From CALBTQ01 sp036725605 (GTDB lineage: Bacteria > Lernaellota > Lernaellaia > Lernaellales > Lernaellaceae), in NCBI GenBank assembly GCA_036725605.1, contig DAIMDW010000040.1:1-38159 (forward strand): a DNA stretch of 38,159 bases, written 5' to 3'. The stretch's first letter is position 1. Every line of letters begins with the position of its first letter. The position numbers were made by a program, and so were the translations under genes. Shown here in pieces: positions 7,817 to 14,665 of the stretch. Under the pieces are notes generated by a model, which was not told where the DNA came from, did no database searches, and saw only the letters and a list, made by a program, of their open reading frames with translations.

Positions 7817-9391
7817 TTACTTCGCGCGATTCTCCAGGTACGTGAGCAGATCATCGACCGCCTGTTCGTATTCGGCGACGGTGAACGGCATCAGCGGATC
7901 GTCCTGCACGTACGAGGCGATTTCGTTGTCGAGGTCGTGGATGAACGAGTCGAGATCCAGCGAGGCGACTTGTGTCTGCAATTCGGACAAGGCCGCGTCG
8001 TAGGCCGAGGCGCAGGCCGTGATGTTCAGGCAGCGTGCGCACAGGACGCTGGCGCCGCTGGGGAAGGACGGCGCGTCGACAAAGCAGCTATCGGCGCCCC
8101 AGGGCATCATGGTGAAAAAGCCGTCGTCGTCGCTATGCAGGAAGTAATTATTGGCGGCCATCGCGTAACCGTCGCTGTGCCCGACGTAGTTTTCGGCCGC
8201 CCACAACTTGGCGAACAGTTCGAGGTCGAGCAGCGTGCCGACCGTCGCCAACCAGGCGCCGTCGCCGGTGTCGTTAATCGCGTTGATCAGGTCGATTAGA
8301 TCCTGACGGTCGGTGGAGTCGCCTTCGTCCACTTCGAGCTGGTCGAGCTCGGTGAGCTCCAGATCGGACATGCCCTCGTAGACGTGGTCGGTGCTGTCGA
8401 AATTCATGTCGGCGAAGACGTCGTCGTAGTTTTCGACGATGACGTACAAACCACGATCCTCGCCGTTGACGGTCACCCACGCGTAGCCGGTGCGCACGGC
8501 CGGCACGCCCACGCCGCGCACGAGCGCATAGGCGACGGTTTCATGCATCATCGACGCGTCGTTGACCATGTTGTTGAGGTTGAAACCTTTTAGGCCGTAC
8601 AAACGCGTGGTGGAATCGTATTCGTTCAACTTGATCTTGAACGCGGATTTGCCCGTGATCGGCTGGAAGGATTCGCCGCTCTTAAGGCGCACGCCCACGG
8701 TCAACGTGTCGCTCGCGCCGGCGGACGTGGTGACCTGCACCTGTCCTTCCACGTAGGTGTACGGATCGCCGGTCAACGAGGTGATTGCGTCGGTCGACAA
8801 GGTGATGTCCACTTCGTTGACCGTCAGCGGATCGAACAGGACGGTCGAGGTGCTGGCCGGTTCCTGGTTCTCGCTGCCCTGCGTCGGGCAGGTCTCCTGA
8901 AAGTCGCCGGTGGTGTCGGGCAGGCGTCCCCAAGTGGTGCCGTTGGGGGCGTCGCCGATCGCTTCCTGCGCGACGACGCTAAATTCGGCGTTGAGCAGGT
9001 AAACGGTGTCTTCGGTGCATTTGAGGCCGAAGGTGAAACCGGCTTCGTCGTCCTTTTCCTGCTTGACCACGAAGTATTCGCCGGGCTGCACCGTACTGCC
9101 CGACGGCAATTCGTAGCGATGATCTTCATCTTCGAGATCGTCGGCGATGTACCAGCCGCTGATGTCGATGGCGGCGTCGGAGGCGTTGACCAACTCCACC
9201 CAATCGCGTCCGTGGCAGTCGATTTCATTGAGGGTGATGTCGCTGACGATGTCGTCGTCATCATCGTCGTCATCATCGTCGTCGTCATCGTCATCGTCGT
9301 CACTGCTTTCACCGCCACCGCAAGCGGTCATCGACAACGCGGCAAGGACGGTCAATACCACCAATAACAGCCAAGTGAATTTTCCATTCAT
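7817..9391 (-). CDS. CotH-kinase lipoprotein with lamin-tail domain
   Basis: The start is taken at ATG 9391, preceded by GAGGG; ATG 9406 is the alternative. The 524-residue product has a lipoprotein signal ending MTAC (Cys24), then GGGESS, a run of 17 Asp (31-47), a lamin-tail-type domain (about 48-165: LNEIDCHGRDWVELVNASD, ISGWYIADD) and a CotH-kinase domain (about 185-520). CotH features include SAFKIKLNEYD, LYGLKGFNLNNMVNDASMMH, GVPAVRTGYAWVTVNGEDRG and NYFLHSDDDGFFTMMPWGAD. CotH proteins are atypical protein kinases, known from Bacillus spore coat. The usual PWDxD metal-binding stretch reads PWGAD here, so the conserved last Asp is kept but the first is Gly. It is the first gene of the VTC operon and lies behind its sigma-54 promoter. 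Lipid anchoring puts the kinase outside the cytoplasm, where ATP is scarce. Confidence 0.85.
   Translation of the reverse strand: MNGKFTWLLLVVLTVLAALSMTACGGGESSDDDDDDDDDDDDDDDDDIVSDITLNEIDCHGRDWVELVNASDAAIDISGWYIADDLEDEDHRYELPSGSTVQPGEYFVVKQEKDDEAGFTFGLKCTEDTVYLLNAEFSVVAQEAIGDAPNGTTWGRLPDTTGDFQETCPTQGSENQEPASTSTVLFDPLTVNEVDITLSTDAITSLTGDPYTYVEGQVQVTTSAGASDTLTVGVRLKSGESFQPITGKSAFKIKLNEYDSTTRLYGLKGFNLNNMVNDASMMHETVAYALVRGVGVPAVRTGYAWVTVNGEDRGLYVIVENYDDVFADMNFDSTDHVYEGMSDLELTELDQLEVDEGDSTDRQDLIDLINAINDTGDGAWLATVGTLLDLELFAKLWAAENYVGHSDGYAMAANNYFLHSDDDGFFTMMPWGADSCFVDAPSFPSGASVLCARCLNITACASAYDAALSELQTQVASLDLDSFIHDLDNEIASYVQDDPLMPFTVAEYEQAVDDLLTYLENRAK
9251..9301 (-). repeat. run of 17 GAC/GAT codons
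   Basis: Seventeen uninterrupted Asp codons lie between the lipidated Cys region and the lamin-tail domain of the first CotH protein. GAC and GAT alternate irregularly, so this is not a pure trinucleotide microsatellite, although it could vary in length. Confidence 0.85.
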
Positions 9392-9424
9392 ATTCACAGC
9401 CCTCATTACCGATTGGTTGTTTAC

Positions 9425-9442
9425 TCCGCCATGAAAGGCGGA
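9425..9442 (-). promoter_or_regulatory. leader hairpin of the CotH-VTC operon
   Basis: TCCGCC and GGCGGA flank a six-base loop within the predicted 5' leader, between the sigma-54 promoter and the CotH start codon. There is no T-run after it, so it is more likely a stability or translation element than a terminator. Confidence 0.35.
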
Positions 9443-9465
9443 ATTCCAACGCTGAAAACCTATTG

Positions 9466-9481
9466 AGCAACAACCGGGCCA
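9466..9481 (-). promoter_or_regulatory. sigma-54 promoter of the CotH-DUF4956-HlyD-TolC-VTC operon
   Basis: Read on the minus strand the element is TGGCCCGGTTGTTGCT, against the sigma-54 consensus TGGCACG-N4-TTGCW: one mismatch, with the required GG-N10-GC spacing (GG at 9480-9479, GC at 9468-9467). Transcription should start near 9455, leaving about 64 bases before ATG 9391. It shares 14 of 16 bases with the promoter at 9823-9838 on the other strand. A palindrome TTGCAT-TCTT-ATGCAA (9483-9498) abuts its -24 side. Confidence 0.75.
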
Positions 9482-9482
9482 A

Positions 9483-9498
9483 TTGCATTCTTATGCAA
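9483..9498. repeat. palindrome touching the -24 box of the CotH operon promoter
   Basis: TTGCAT and ATGCAA are perfect complements around TCTT. It is also framed by AATTGC (9481-9486) and GCAATT (9499-9504). It could bind a repressor or integration factor at the sigma-54 promoter; function unknown. Confidence 0.4.
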
Positions 9499-9557
9499 GC
9501 AATTCACAGCGGCCGCGATGATTGATCGGGAGAAGGTCGGAGAAAGGGTGAAGGTAA

Positions 9558-9582
9558 CCTAATAAAAATCAAATATATTAGG
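9558..9582. promoter_or_regulatory. candidate enhancer (activator-binding dyad)
   Basis: CCTAATA (9558-9564) and TATTAGG (9576-9582) form a perfect inverted repeat with arm centres 18 bp apart. It lies about 78 bp upstream of the -24 box of the minus-strand sigma-54 promoter and about 240 bp upstream of the plus-strand one. Those are typical distances for a sigma-54 activator site. The assignment to the response regulator at 11351 is inference from position. Confidence 0.4.
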
Positions 9583-9822
9583 GCTCGTCGCCTGACGCTC
9601 GGTTACGATCGAGGAAACAGGAACCGTTGATTGAATTATTCATTTCGTTGCCGGCGGCGGATGATTGGGGGAAGGACGGCGGTTTATTCCGCTGGCTTTC
9701 GAGGCGCTATAAAATGAGCGGTGCTAGAAAATGACCACCCGGAAAATCGCGGAGGCAAGTTGGCGAGAGGCAAAACATCCCGGTTTCAGGGCGGTTTTTC
9801 TTCAGACATTCAAAAATGTTTC

Positions 9823-9838
9823 TGGTACGGTTGTTGCT
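9823..9838 (+). promoter_or_regulatory. sigma-54 promoter of the sensor kinase/response regulator operon
   Basis: TGGTACGGTTGTTGCT matches TGGCACG-N4-TTGCW with a single T-for-C change, and GG (9824-9825) and GC (9836-9837) are ten bases apart. The expected start point near 9849 gives a leader of about 40 bases to ATG 9889. Because the operon encodes a sigma-54 activator, positive autoregulation is likely. Confidence 0.78.
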
Positions 9839-9888
9839 GAACAAATATATATGTTGAGTCGACACTTGTTGTGCCCGGTGGTTGGATA

Positions 9889-11349
9889 ATGCAAAGAAAA
9901 AAAAGCAAACTTTCCATTTTTTCCACGCAGGCACTTTTCTATTTGCTGATCATCATAATTATTTTGTCTATTTTCGGAACGTTGTTCTTCTCGACCGCCA
10001 AAGCGCATCTGGAGGGGGAGATCGGGCGGAAACTCAAGGATATTGCCAGCATCGCCGCACGCAACGCGCCGACGGAGCGGCTTGAGTTGATTAAACTCGG
10101 CGACGACCAAACCCGCATGGTTCTTCGATTGAAGGAGAAACTGAGCGAAATACGCGAGGCGACCGGCGTGGAAAGCGTCTTCATTTTTCGGCCGGACGGC
10201 ACTTCCATCGTCGATCCGCGGCCGGAATATATCATCGGCGCAACGTACATGCTCTCGCATTTCGAGCAAGCATTTTATAAAGAACTGCAGGAGGGGCGAT
10301 CGGTCAATACCGTCAGCTACCGCGCCGCTTCCGGCGAGCTTTTCATTTCGGCCTATGCGCCGATCATGAATACGCGGGGGCGGCTGTATGCGATTGTCGG
10401 CGTGGATGCGGGCACCAAGGAAATCGAAGTCATCGAGAAGATGAGGTCGCGTCTGTACTGGATCGCGGGGCTGAGCGCCGTTTTCGCGTTCCTATTCGCG
10501 TTGCTGCTGGCGCGCTCGCTGGCCAAGCCGATCCGCAATATGGCGAAAACCGCCGAGCAGATCGGCGACGGCGATTACACGGCGCGCGTGGCCATTCCGC
10601 AGGTCGTCGAACTGGAAATTCTGGCCAACTCCATCAACAAAATGGCGCAGCAGGTTCAGGCGCGCGACGCGCGATTGAAGGAGATGTCGGCGAACGTCGC
10701 CCATGAAATCCGCAATCCGCTCAATTCGATCAAGCTGTTGCTGGCGGTGCTGGGCGAGGAGATGCAGGAGCAGAATGCCTCCAGTTCGCGCAAAACCATC
10801 GAGACGCTCAATTACGAGATCGGCAAGCTCAATCGTTTTTTGACCGAGTTTCTCACCTATTCGCGTCCGATGACGTTGCTGTGCGGCGAAACCGCTCCGG
10901 CCGATCTGGCCGCGAAAACCGTGGAAATGACGGCGGCCGCGGCCGAGGAAAAGGGCGTGATCGTGCACCTGCAACCGGAAGCGGACCTGCCGTTGATCTG
11001 CGTCGATCGCGATCGCATGGAACAGTCGCTGTTGAACGTTTTGCTCAATGCCATCGAAGCCAGCGACGACGGCGGCCGGGTTGTCATGAGCATCCGGCTG
11101 CGCCCGGAAGATCAGACGATCGACTTTGCGGTGGAGGATTCGGGGCACGGCATCGCCGAATCGGCTCTGCAACAAATATTCGAACCGTTCTTTACGACCA
11201 AGCAATCCGGTACGGGACTCGGGCTGGCCAACGCGGAGAAAATCGTGCGCGATCACGGCGGGGTGATCGTCGCCGAGAACATCCCCAACGGCGGAGCGCG
11301 GATTATTGTCCGCCTGCCGGTTAACCAGGCCCGGACGGAGGATAAGTGA
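9889..11349 (+). CDS. membrane sensor histidine kinase
   Basis: This 486-residue kinase is built in the standard order: transmembrane helix 1 (about 10-33), a ~150-residue periplasmic Cache-like sensor (includes SVFIFRPDGTSIVDPRPEY), transmembrane helix 2 (about 188-208), HAMP, a HisKA dimerisation helix with the phospho-acceptor His272 in VAHEIRNPLNS, and a HATPase domain with N-box NVLLNAIEAS, G1 DSGHGI and G2 GTGLGLA. All catalytic boxes look intact. ATG 9889 is preferred over an in-frame GTG at 9871, although the ribosome site is weak for both. The start of the regulator gene follows two bases after its stop. The kinase presumably senses an envelope or periplasmic small molecule; the ligand cannot be read from sequence. 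Confidence 0.92.
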   Translation: MQRKKSKLSIFSTQALFYLLIIIIILSIFGTLFFSTAKAHLEGEIGRKLKDIASIAARNAPTERLELIKLGDDQTRMVLRLKEKLSEIREATGVESVFIFRPDGTSIVDPRPEYIIGATYMLSHFEQAFYKELQEGRSVNTVSYRAASGELFISAYAPIMNTRGRLYAIVGVDAGTKEIEVIEKMRSRLYWIAGLSAVFAFLFALLLARSLAKPIRNMAKTAEQIGDGDYTARVAIPQVVELEILANSINKMAQQVQARDARLKEMSANVAHEIRNPLNSIKLLLAVLGEEMQEQNASSSRKTIETLNYEIGKLNRFLTEFLTYSRPMTLLCGETAPADLAAKTVEMTAAAAEEKGVIVHLQPEADLPLICVDRDRMEQSLLNVLLNAIEASDDGGRVVMSIRLRPEDQTIDFAVEDSGHGIAESALQQIFEPFFTTKQSGTGLGLANAEKIVRDHGGVIVAENIPNGGARIIVRLPVNQARTEDK

Positions 11350-11350
11350 C

Positions 11351-12730
11351 ATGGCCACTTTTCTGATCGTCGATGACAACAAAACGGCGGCCGACGCGCT
11401 GCGCATTCTGGTTGAGCGCCGCGGCTACACGGCGTTTGCGACCTATGACGGCGAACAGGCGTTGGCGATTTTGGAACGCGAATCCATCGATGTTCTGGTC
11501 ACCGACGTGAAAATGCCGCGCATCGACGGCATGCAGTTGCTGAAGATAACGCGCGAGCGCTGGCCGGACATCATCGTGGTGCTGATCACCGCTTACGGCA
11601 GCGTGGAACTGGCGGTGGAGGCGATGAAGGTCGGCGCCTTCGATTTCGTCACCAAACCGCTGGACAACAACGAACTGCAGGTCAAATTCCAGAAGGCCGT
11701 GGCGCAACGCGAACTGGCGCAAAAGATGGAACGCCTGAGCGCGCGCGTGACCTCGTACGAGGAGGACGACGCGTACCGTTACGGCACCGGCGAGATCATC
11801 GGGTCCAGCCCGCCGATGCGGCAGGTGTTCGAGATGATCGAAAAGGTCGCACCGTCGGATTCGACCGTGCTGATCTGCGGGGAAAGCGGCACCGGCAAAG
11901 AACTGGTCGCGCGCGCGATCCATTACAAGAGCATGCGCGCCAACGCTCCGTTCATCAGCGCGCACTGCGTGGCCTACGCCGAGGGCGTGCTGGAAAGCGA
12001 ATTGTTCGGGCATGAACGCGGCGCGTTTACCGGCGCGGCCGGTCGGCGCATCGGCCGTTTCGAGCTGGCCGATCGCGGCACGTTTTTCCTGGACGAAGTG
12101 GGCGATATCCCGCTGGGCATGCAGACCAAGCTGTTGCGCGTTCTGCAGGAAAAAGAGTTCGAGCGCGTCGGCGGCGACAAGACGATCAAGGTGAACATCC
12201 GCATCGTTTCGGCCACCAACAAGAATCTGCCCAAGGCGGTCAAGGAAGGCGCGTTCCGCGAAGACCTGTATTATCGGTTGAACGTTTTCACCATCGACCT
12301 GCCGCCGTTGCGCAATCGCAAGAGCGACATTCCGAGTCTGATCGATGCGTTCGTTCAGCGGGAAGCGCGACGGTTGGGGCGGGCGGTGCAGCGGCCGATT
12401 GCGCGCGCGCTCGAGGTGCTGATGGATTACGACTGGCCGGGCAACGTTCGTGAATTGCGCAACGTGATCGAACGCGCGGCGGTGCTGGCCGACGGGATGC
12501 CGATCGATCTGCAACATCTGCCGCCGATGTTTTCGCTGCCGGTCAACTCCTACGTCACGTTGCCGGATGACGATGTGGATTTCGACGGCGAGATGGAGAA
12601 CTTCGAGCGACGCCTTATTCTGCACGCCTATGAGCGGTCGGGGCGGGTGAAGGCCAAGGCGGCGCGCATGCTGGGCATCGACCGCAATCGTTTTCGCAAC
12701 AAGCTGGAAAAATTCGGGATCACGGATTGA
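11351..12730 (+). CDS. NtrC-family sigma-54-dependent response regulator
   Basis: The start is ATG 11351, with GGAGGAT eight bases upstream. Its 459 residues comprise a receiver domain (1-120, phosphorylated Asp52 in VTDVKMP), a sigma-54 AAA+ domain (about 145-375) and a C-terminal Fis-type helix-turn-helix (about 415-459: KAKAARMLGIDRNRFRNKLEKFGI). The AAA+ part has Walker A GESGTGKE (177-184), the sigma-54 contact loop GAFTGA (224-229), a Walker B-type FFLDEVGD, and the arginine-containing sensor WPGNVRELRN. The intact GAFTGA means it should activate sigma-54 holoenzyme. This matches the two sigma-54 promoters found in the adjacent divergent gap. It is the cognate partner of the kinase just upstream. 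Confidence 0.95.
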   Translation: MATFLIVDDNKTAADALRILVERRGYTAFATYDGEQALAILERESIDVLVTDVKMPRIDGMQLLKITRERWPDIIVVLITAYGSVELAVEAMKVGAFDFVTKPLDNNELQVKFQKAVAQRELAQKMERLSARVTSYEEDDAYRYGTGEIIGSSPPMRQVFEMIEKVAPSDSTVLICGESGTGKELVARAIHYKSMRANAPFISAHCVAYAEGVLESELFGHERGAFTGAAGRRIGRFELADRGTFFLDEVGDIPLGMQTKLLRVLQEKEFERVGGDKTIKVNIRIVSATNKNLPKAVKEGAFREDLYYRLNVFTIDLPPLRNRKSDIPSLIDAFVQREARRLGRAVQRPIARALEVLMDYDWPGNVRELRNVIERAAVLADGMPIDLQHLPPMFSLPVNSYVTLPDDDVDFDGEMENFERRLILHAYERSGRVKAKAARMLGIDRNRFRNKLEKFGITD

Positions 12731-13227
12731 GCAAGACGGTCGCCGGTATTGCGCTTGTGCTCACGCTGCTGTGTGCGGCGGGCGTGTATGCCGGCGACTC
12801 GTTCGAGTCGATCGACACCTGGCGGTCCTGGAAGAGCATCGAGGCCGCCATCGCCCTGGCGCCGCTGGACGGACCGGAGGACATTCGCGAAAAAGCGGAA
12901 ATCATCGCGGATCGACTCGACGAACTGAAGCGCGAGGAGACGCGCCTGACGCAAGAGAGCGAACAAAACGCGCAGATGGTCCGTTCCTTACACAATCAAC
13001 GCGAGATTTTGCGCAATCTGGCCGAGCTGCAACAAGGACGCGGCGCCCAGGATCCGCAACAGCTTCATGAACTCACCGAGCGAATTCAACAACAAGAGCA
13101 ATTATTGAAGCGGAGGAAAAAGTCTTTGAACGATCTGCGAGGGGAAACGGATCGTTTGCAGCGTCTGCTTGAGGAGTACAAACAAAAGGCCGCATCCCTA
13201 CAACAGAAGGAAAGCATTGTTCCATGA
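12727..13227 (+). CDS. periplasmic coiled-coil protein of unknown function
   Basis: The start codon is TTG 12727, overlapping the regulator stop as TTGA. The 166-residue product begins with a clean Sec signal (VAGIALVLTLLCAAGVYAGD, cleavage after about residue 22). From about residue 50 to the end it is almost uninterrupted heptad-like helix rich in E, R, K, Q and L (ADRLDELKREETRLTQE..., LKRRKKSLNDLRGETDRLQ). I do not recognise a family. Position between the regulator and a putative outer-membrane barrel, with overlaps on both sides, suggests a periplasmic linker or chaperone for that barrel or for the CotH/TolC assembly. Confidence 0.75.
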   Translation: MSKTVAGIALVLTLLCAAGVYAGDSFESIDTWRSWKSIEAAIALAPLDGPEDIREKAEIIADRLDELKREETRLTQESEQNAQMVRSLHNQREILRNLAELQQGRGAQDPQQLHELTERIQQQEQLLKRRKKSLNDLRGETDRLQRLLEEYKQKAASLQQKESIVP

Positions 13228-14432
13228 AACGCCGTATTGTTTTGTTGACGATCCTGTTGTTGGTCTTTTCGACGGTGGTTGTGCATGCCGATGACACCCA
13301 GGAAAACGACGGTTCGCTGTCGGGCGTCGTGGGCGTGGCCGCCATGTATGATTCGCATTTCGATTTAGCGAACGAGTTTCCCAACGACACCGACGGGGAA
13401 GACGAATTCATTTATCAGCTCGATGCCAAGCTGGGCATGAAGTATTCCTGGGGCAGCAACAGCCGGCTGGAATTCGATCTGCAGGAACTGGCCTATTGGC
13501 CGTACTTTCATACGGAAAAATCCTGGTATGTCAGCAACGGCAACCTCTATTTCGGCTTCTTTTTCGGGGCGAACTCGATCAGCATGCTCGACAGCGTGCG
13601 TTACTTTGTGCCCGCCGAAAAGGAGGAGACCGATCTGTTCCGCAACTCGTTCACCATGGCGGGCAAGCATAAATTTTCCAACTTGTGGGAAGGACTGCTC
13701 GGCTACGAGAACATCATCAATCTGCATTTCGACAGCGCGGGCAACGACTACTCGATGAACGGCGGTTTTATCGAGTTGCGCAATACCTGGACGCCGCTGG
13801 TGTACACGTATTATTCCTTCGATTGCCTGTATTACATCGGCAACAATCAGATGACCGATCCGGCGATTCTGAGCCCGCCCAACGACGGTTATCGTTATTC
13901 GGGCAAGGTCGGTTTCGACGCGTTGTTCGGGATTCGGCATTACCTCCAAGGTTCCTACACCTTCCAACGGGACCGCGGCGATTACCTGCGGCCGGCCATG
14001 ATCGGGAACACCAACGTCGCCGACAACCAAATGCAGCCGCCCCCGCCGGATGGGCGACGACCGCCGCCGACGCCATTGGAGCAGGTGCGCGGTTTCGAGG
14101 GAGAACAAGCGTCCCTGGAAGTCGACGCCGAATTCAATTACGCCAAGCATAAGGCGACGCTGCTTTACTCGATTCGCTTCAACGAACGGTTCTCCGCCTC
14201 GTTGTACAACGAGTTCATTCACAAGGATTTCATTCCCAACGGCGATATGCCGCCATACTTCGACGGCGACCGCACCGACCGGTTGTTTCTCGTTTCCGCC
14301 TGGTTCACCGCCCGCACGTTCGGCCAGCTGTATGCGAAAACCTATTACGTGTTGCGGGCGAACATTCCATCGGACGACGAGGACGGCGTGCAGGAACACA
14401 TCGCCTCCGTGGGACTGGAGTATCGTTTTTAA
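13224..14432 (+). CDS. putative outer-membrane beta-barrel protein
   Basis: ATG 13224 overlaps the upstream stop as ATGA. The 402-residue product has a signal peptide (MKRRIVLLTILLLVFSTVVVHA) and then alternating short amphipathic strands rich in aromatic residues (YSWGSNSRLEFDLQELAYW, LYFGFFFGANS, YRYSGKVGFDALFGIRHYLQ, SLYNEFIHKDF). It ends SVGLEYRF, with the terminal Phe typical of Bam-inserted barrels. A Pro-rich loop (near 271-285) separates two strand groups. No named family is recognisable. It closes the sigma-54-controlled operon and could be a surface sensor, channel or anchoring site for the neighbouring lipoproteins. Confidence 0.72.
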   Translation: MKRRIVLLTILLLVFSTVVVHADDTQENDGSLSGVVGVAAMYDSHFDLANEFPNDTDGEDEFIYQLDAKLGMKYSWGSNSRLEFDLQELAYWPYFHTEKSWYVSNGNLYFGFFFGANSISMLDSVRYFVPAEKEETDLFRNSFTMAGKHKFSNLWEGLLGYENIINLHFDSAGNDYSMNGGFIELRNTWTPLVYTYYSFDCLYYIGNNQMTDPAILSPPNDGYRYSGKVGFDALFGIRHYLQGSYTFQRDRGDYLRPAMIGNTNVADNQMQPPPPDGRRPPPTPLEQVRGFEGEQASLEVDAEFNYAKHKATLLYSIRFNERFSASLYNEFIHKDFIPNGDMPPYFDGDRTDRLFLVSAWFTARTFGQLYAKTYYVLRANIPSDDEDGVQEHIASVGLEYRF

Positions 14433-14438
14433 AAGAAA

Positions 14439-14476
14439 GGGGAGACCTCCCGAAATTAAGACCGGCGATTGGCCGG
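14439..14476 (+). terminator. possible weak terminator after the barrel gene
   Basis: Two small inverted repeats follow the stop codon: GGGA-GACC-TCCC (within 14440-14451) and CCGGC-GATTG-GCCGG (14462-14476), the second followed after five bases by ATTTT. The T-run is short, so termination would be inefficient and some read-through into the CotH gene is possible. The rest of the gap to 14665 is AT-rich without a gene. Confidence 0.3.
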
Positions 14477-14580
14477 AAGGGATTTTGCGCCGCCGATCGG
14501 AAAAGACCTTTCCGCCAAAAAACTCATAAAAATAAAATAGATAGTAGATACCTATCGAATATCTCGTGGAATATTCAAAA

Positions 14581-14610
14581 TTGACTAATGATACAATTGT
14601 ATGATAGATA
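14581..14610 (+). promoter_or_regulatory. possible sigma-70 promoter of the large CotH lipoprotein
   Basis: TTGACT (14581-14586) is a good -35. A -10 is less clear: TAGATA (14605-14610) is 18 bases away. The region is markedly AT-rich compared with the genes around it. Confidence 0.3.
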
Positions 14611-14665
14611 TCTGACGTTCGGGGGGACATCCATTAAATGCCTTTGCTCCTTCAAGGAGAGAGGA

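Larger units (their letters stand above)
9392..9888. other. 497-bp divergent regulatory gap
   Basis: I see no coding sequence here. The gap contains, from left to right, a leader hairpin (9425-9442), a minus-strand sigma-54 promoter (9466-9481), a palindrome (9483-9504), a perfect long-armed dyad (9558-9582), a TGAAT-T-ATTCA palindrome (9632-9642), an ACATT-N4-AATGT palindrome (9806-9819) and a plus-strand sigma-54 promoter (9823-9838). The layout fits a shared enhancer region serving two divergent sigma-54 promoters. Confidence 0.65.

Noticed and set aside
11321..12625. A 434-codon minus-strand open frame opposite the sigma-54 regulator
   Set aside because: It is an antisense shadow of a gene whose domains are unmistakable on the plus strand.
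14475..14488. GG-N10-GC arrangement (GGAAGGGATTTTGC) upstream of the large CotH gene, sigma-54-like
   Set aside because: Only the GG, GC and T-run agree; most other consensus positions fail, and it overlaps a hairpin. Too weak beside the two strong sigma-54 sites.
13365..14630. A 421-codon minus-strand frame opposite the barrel gene
   Set aside because: The plus-strand gene has a signal peptide, ATGA overlap and a C-terminal Phe. The minus-strand frame has none of these and runs into the AT-rich gap.
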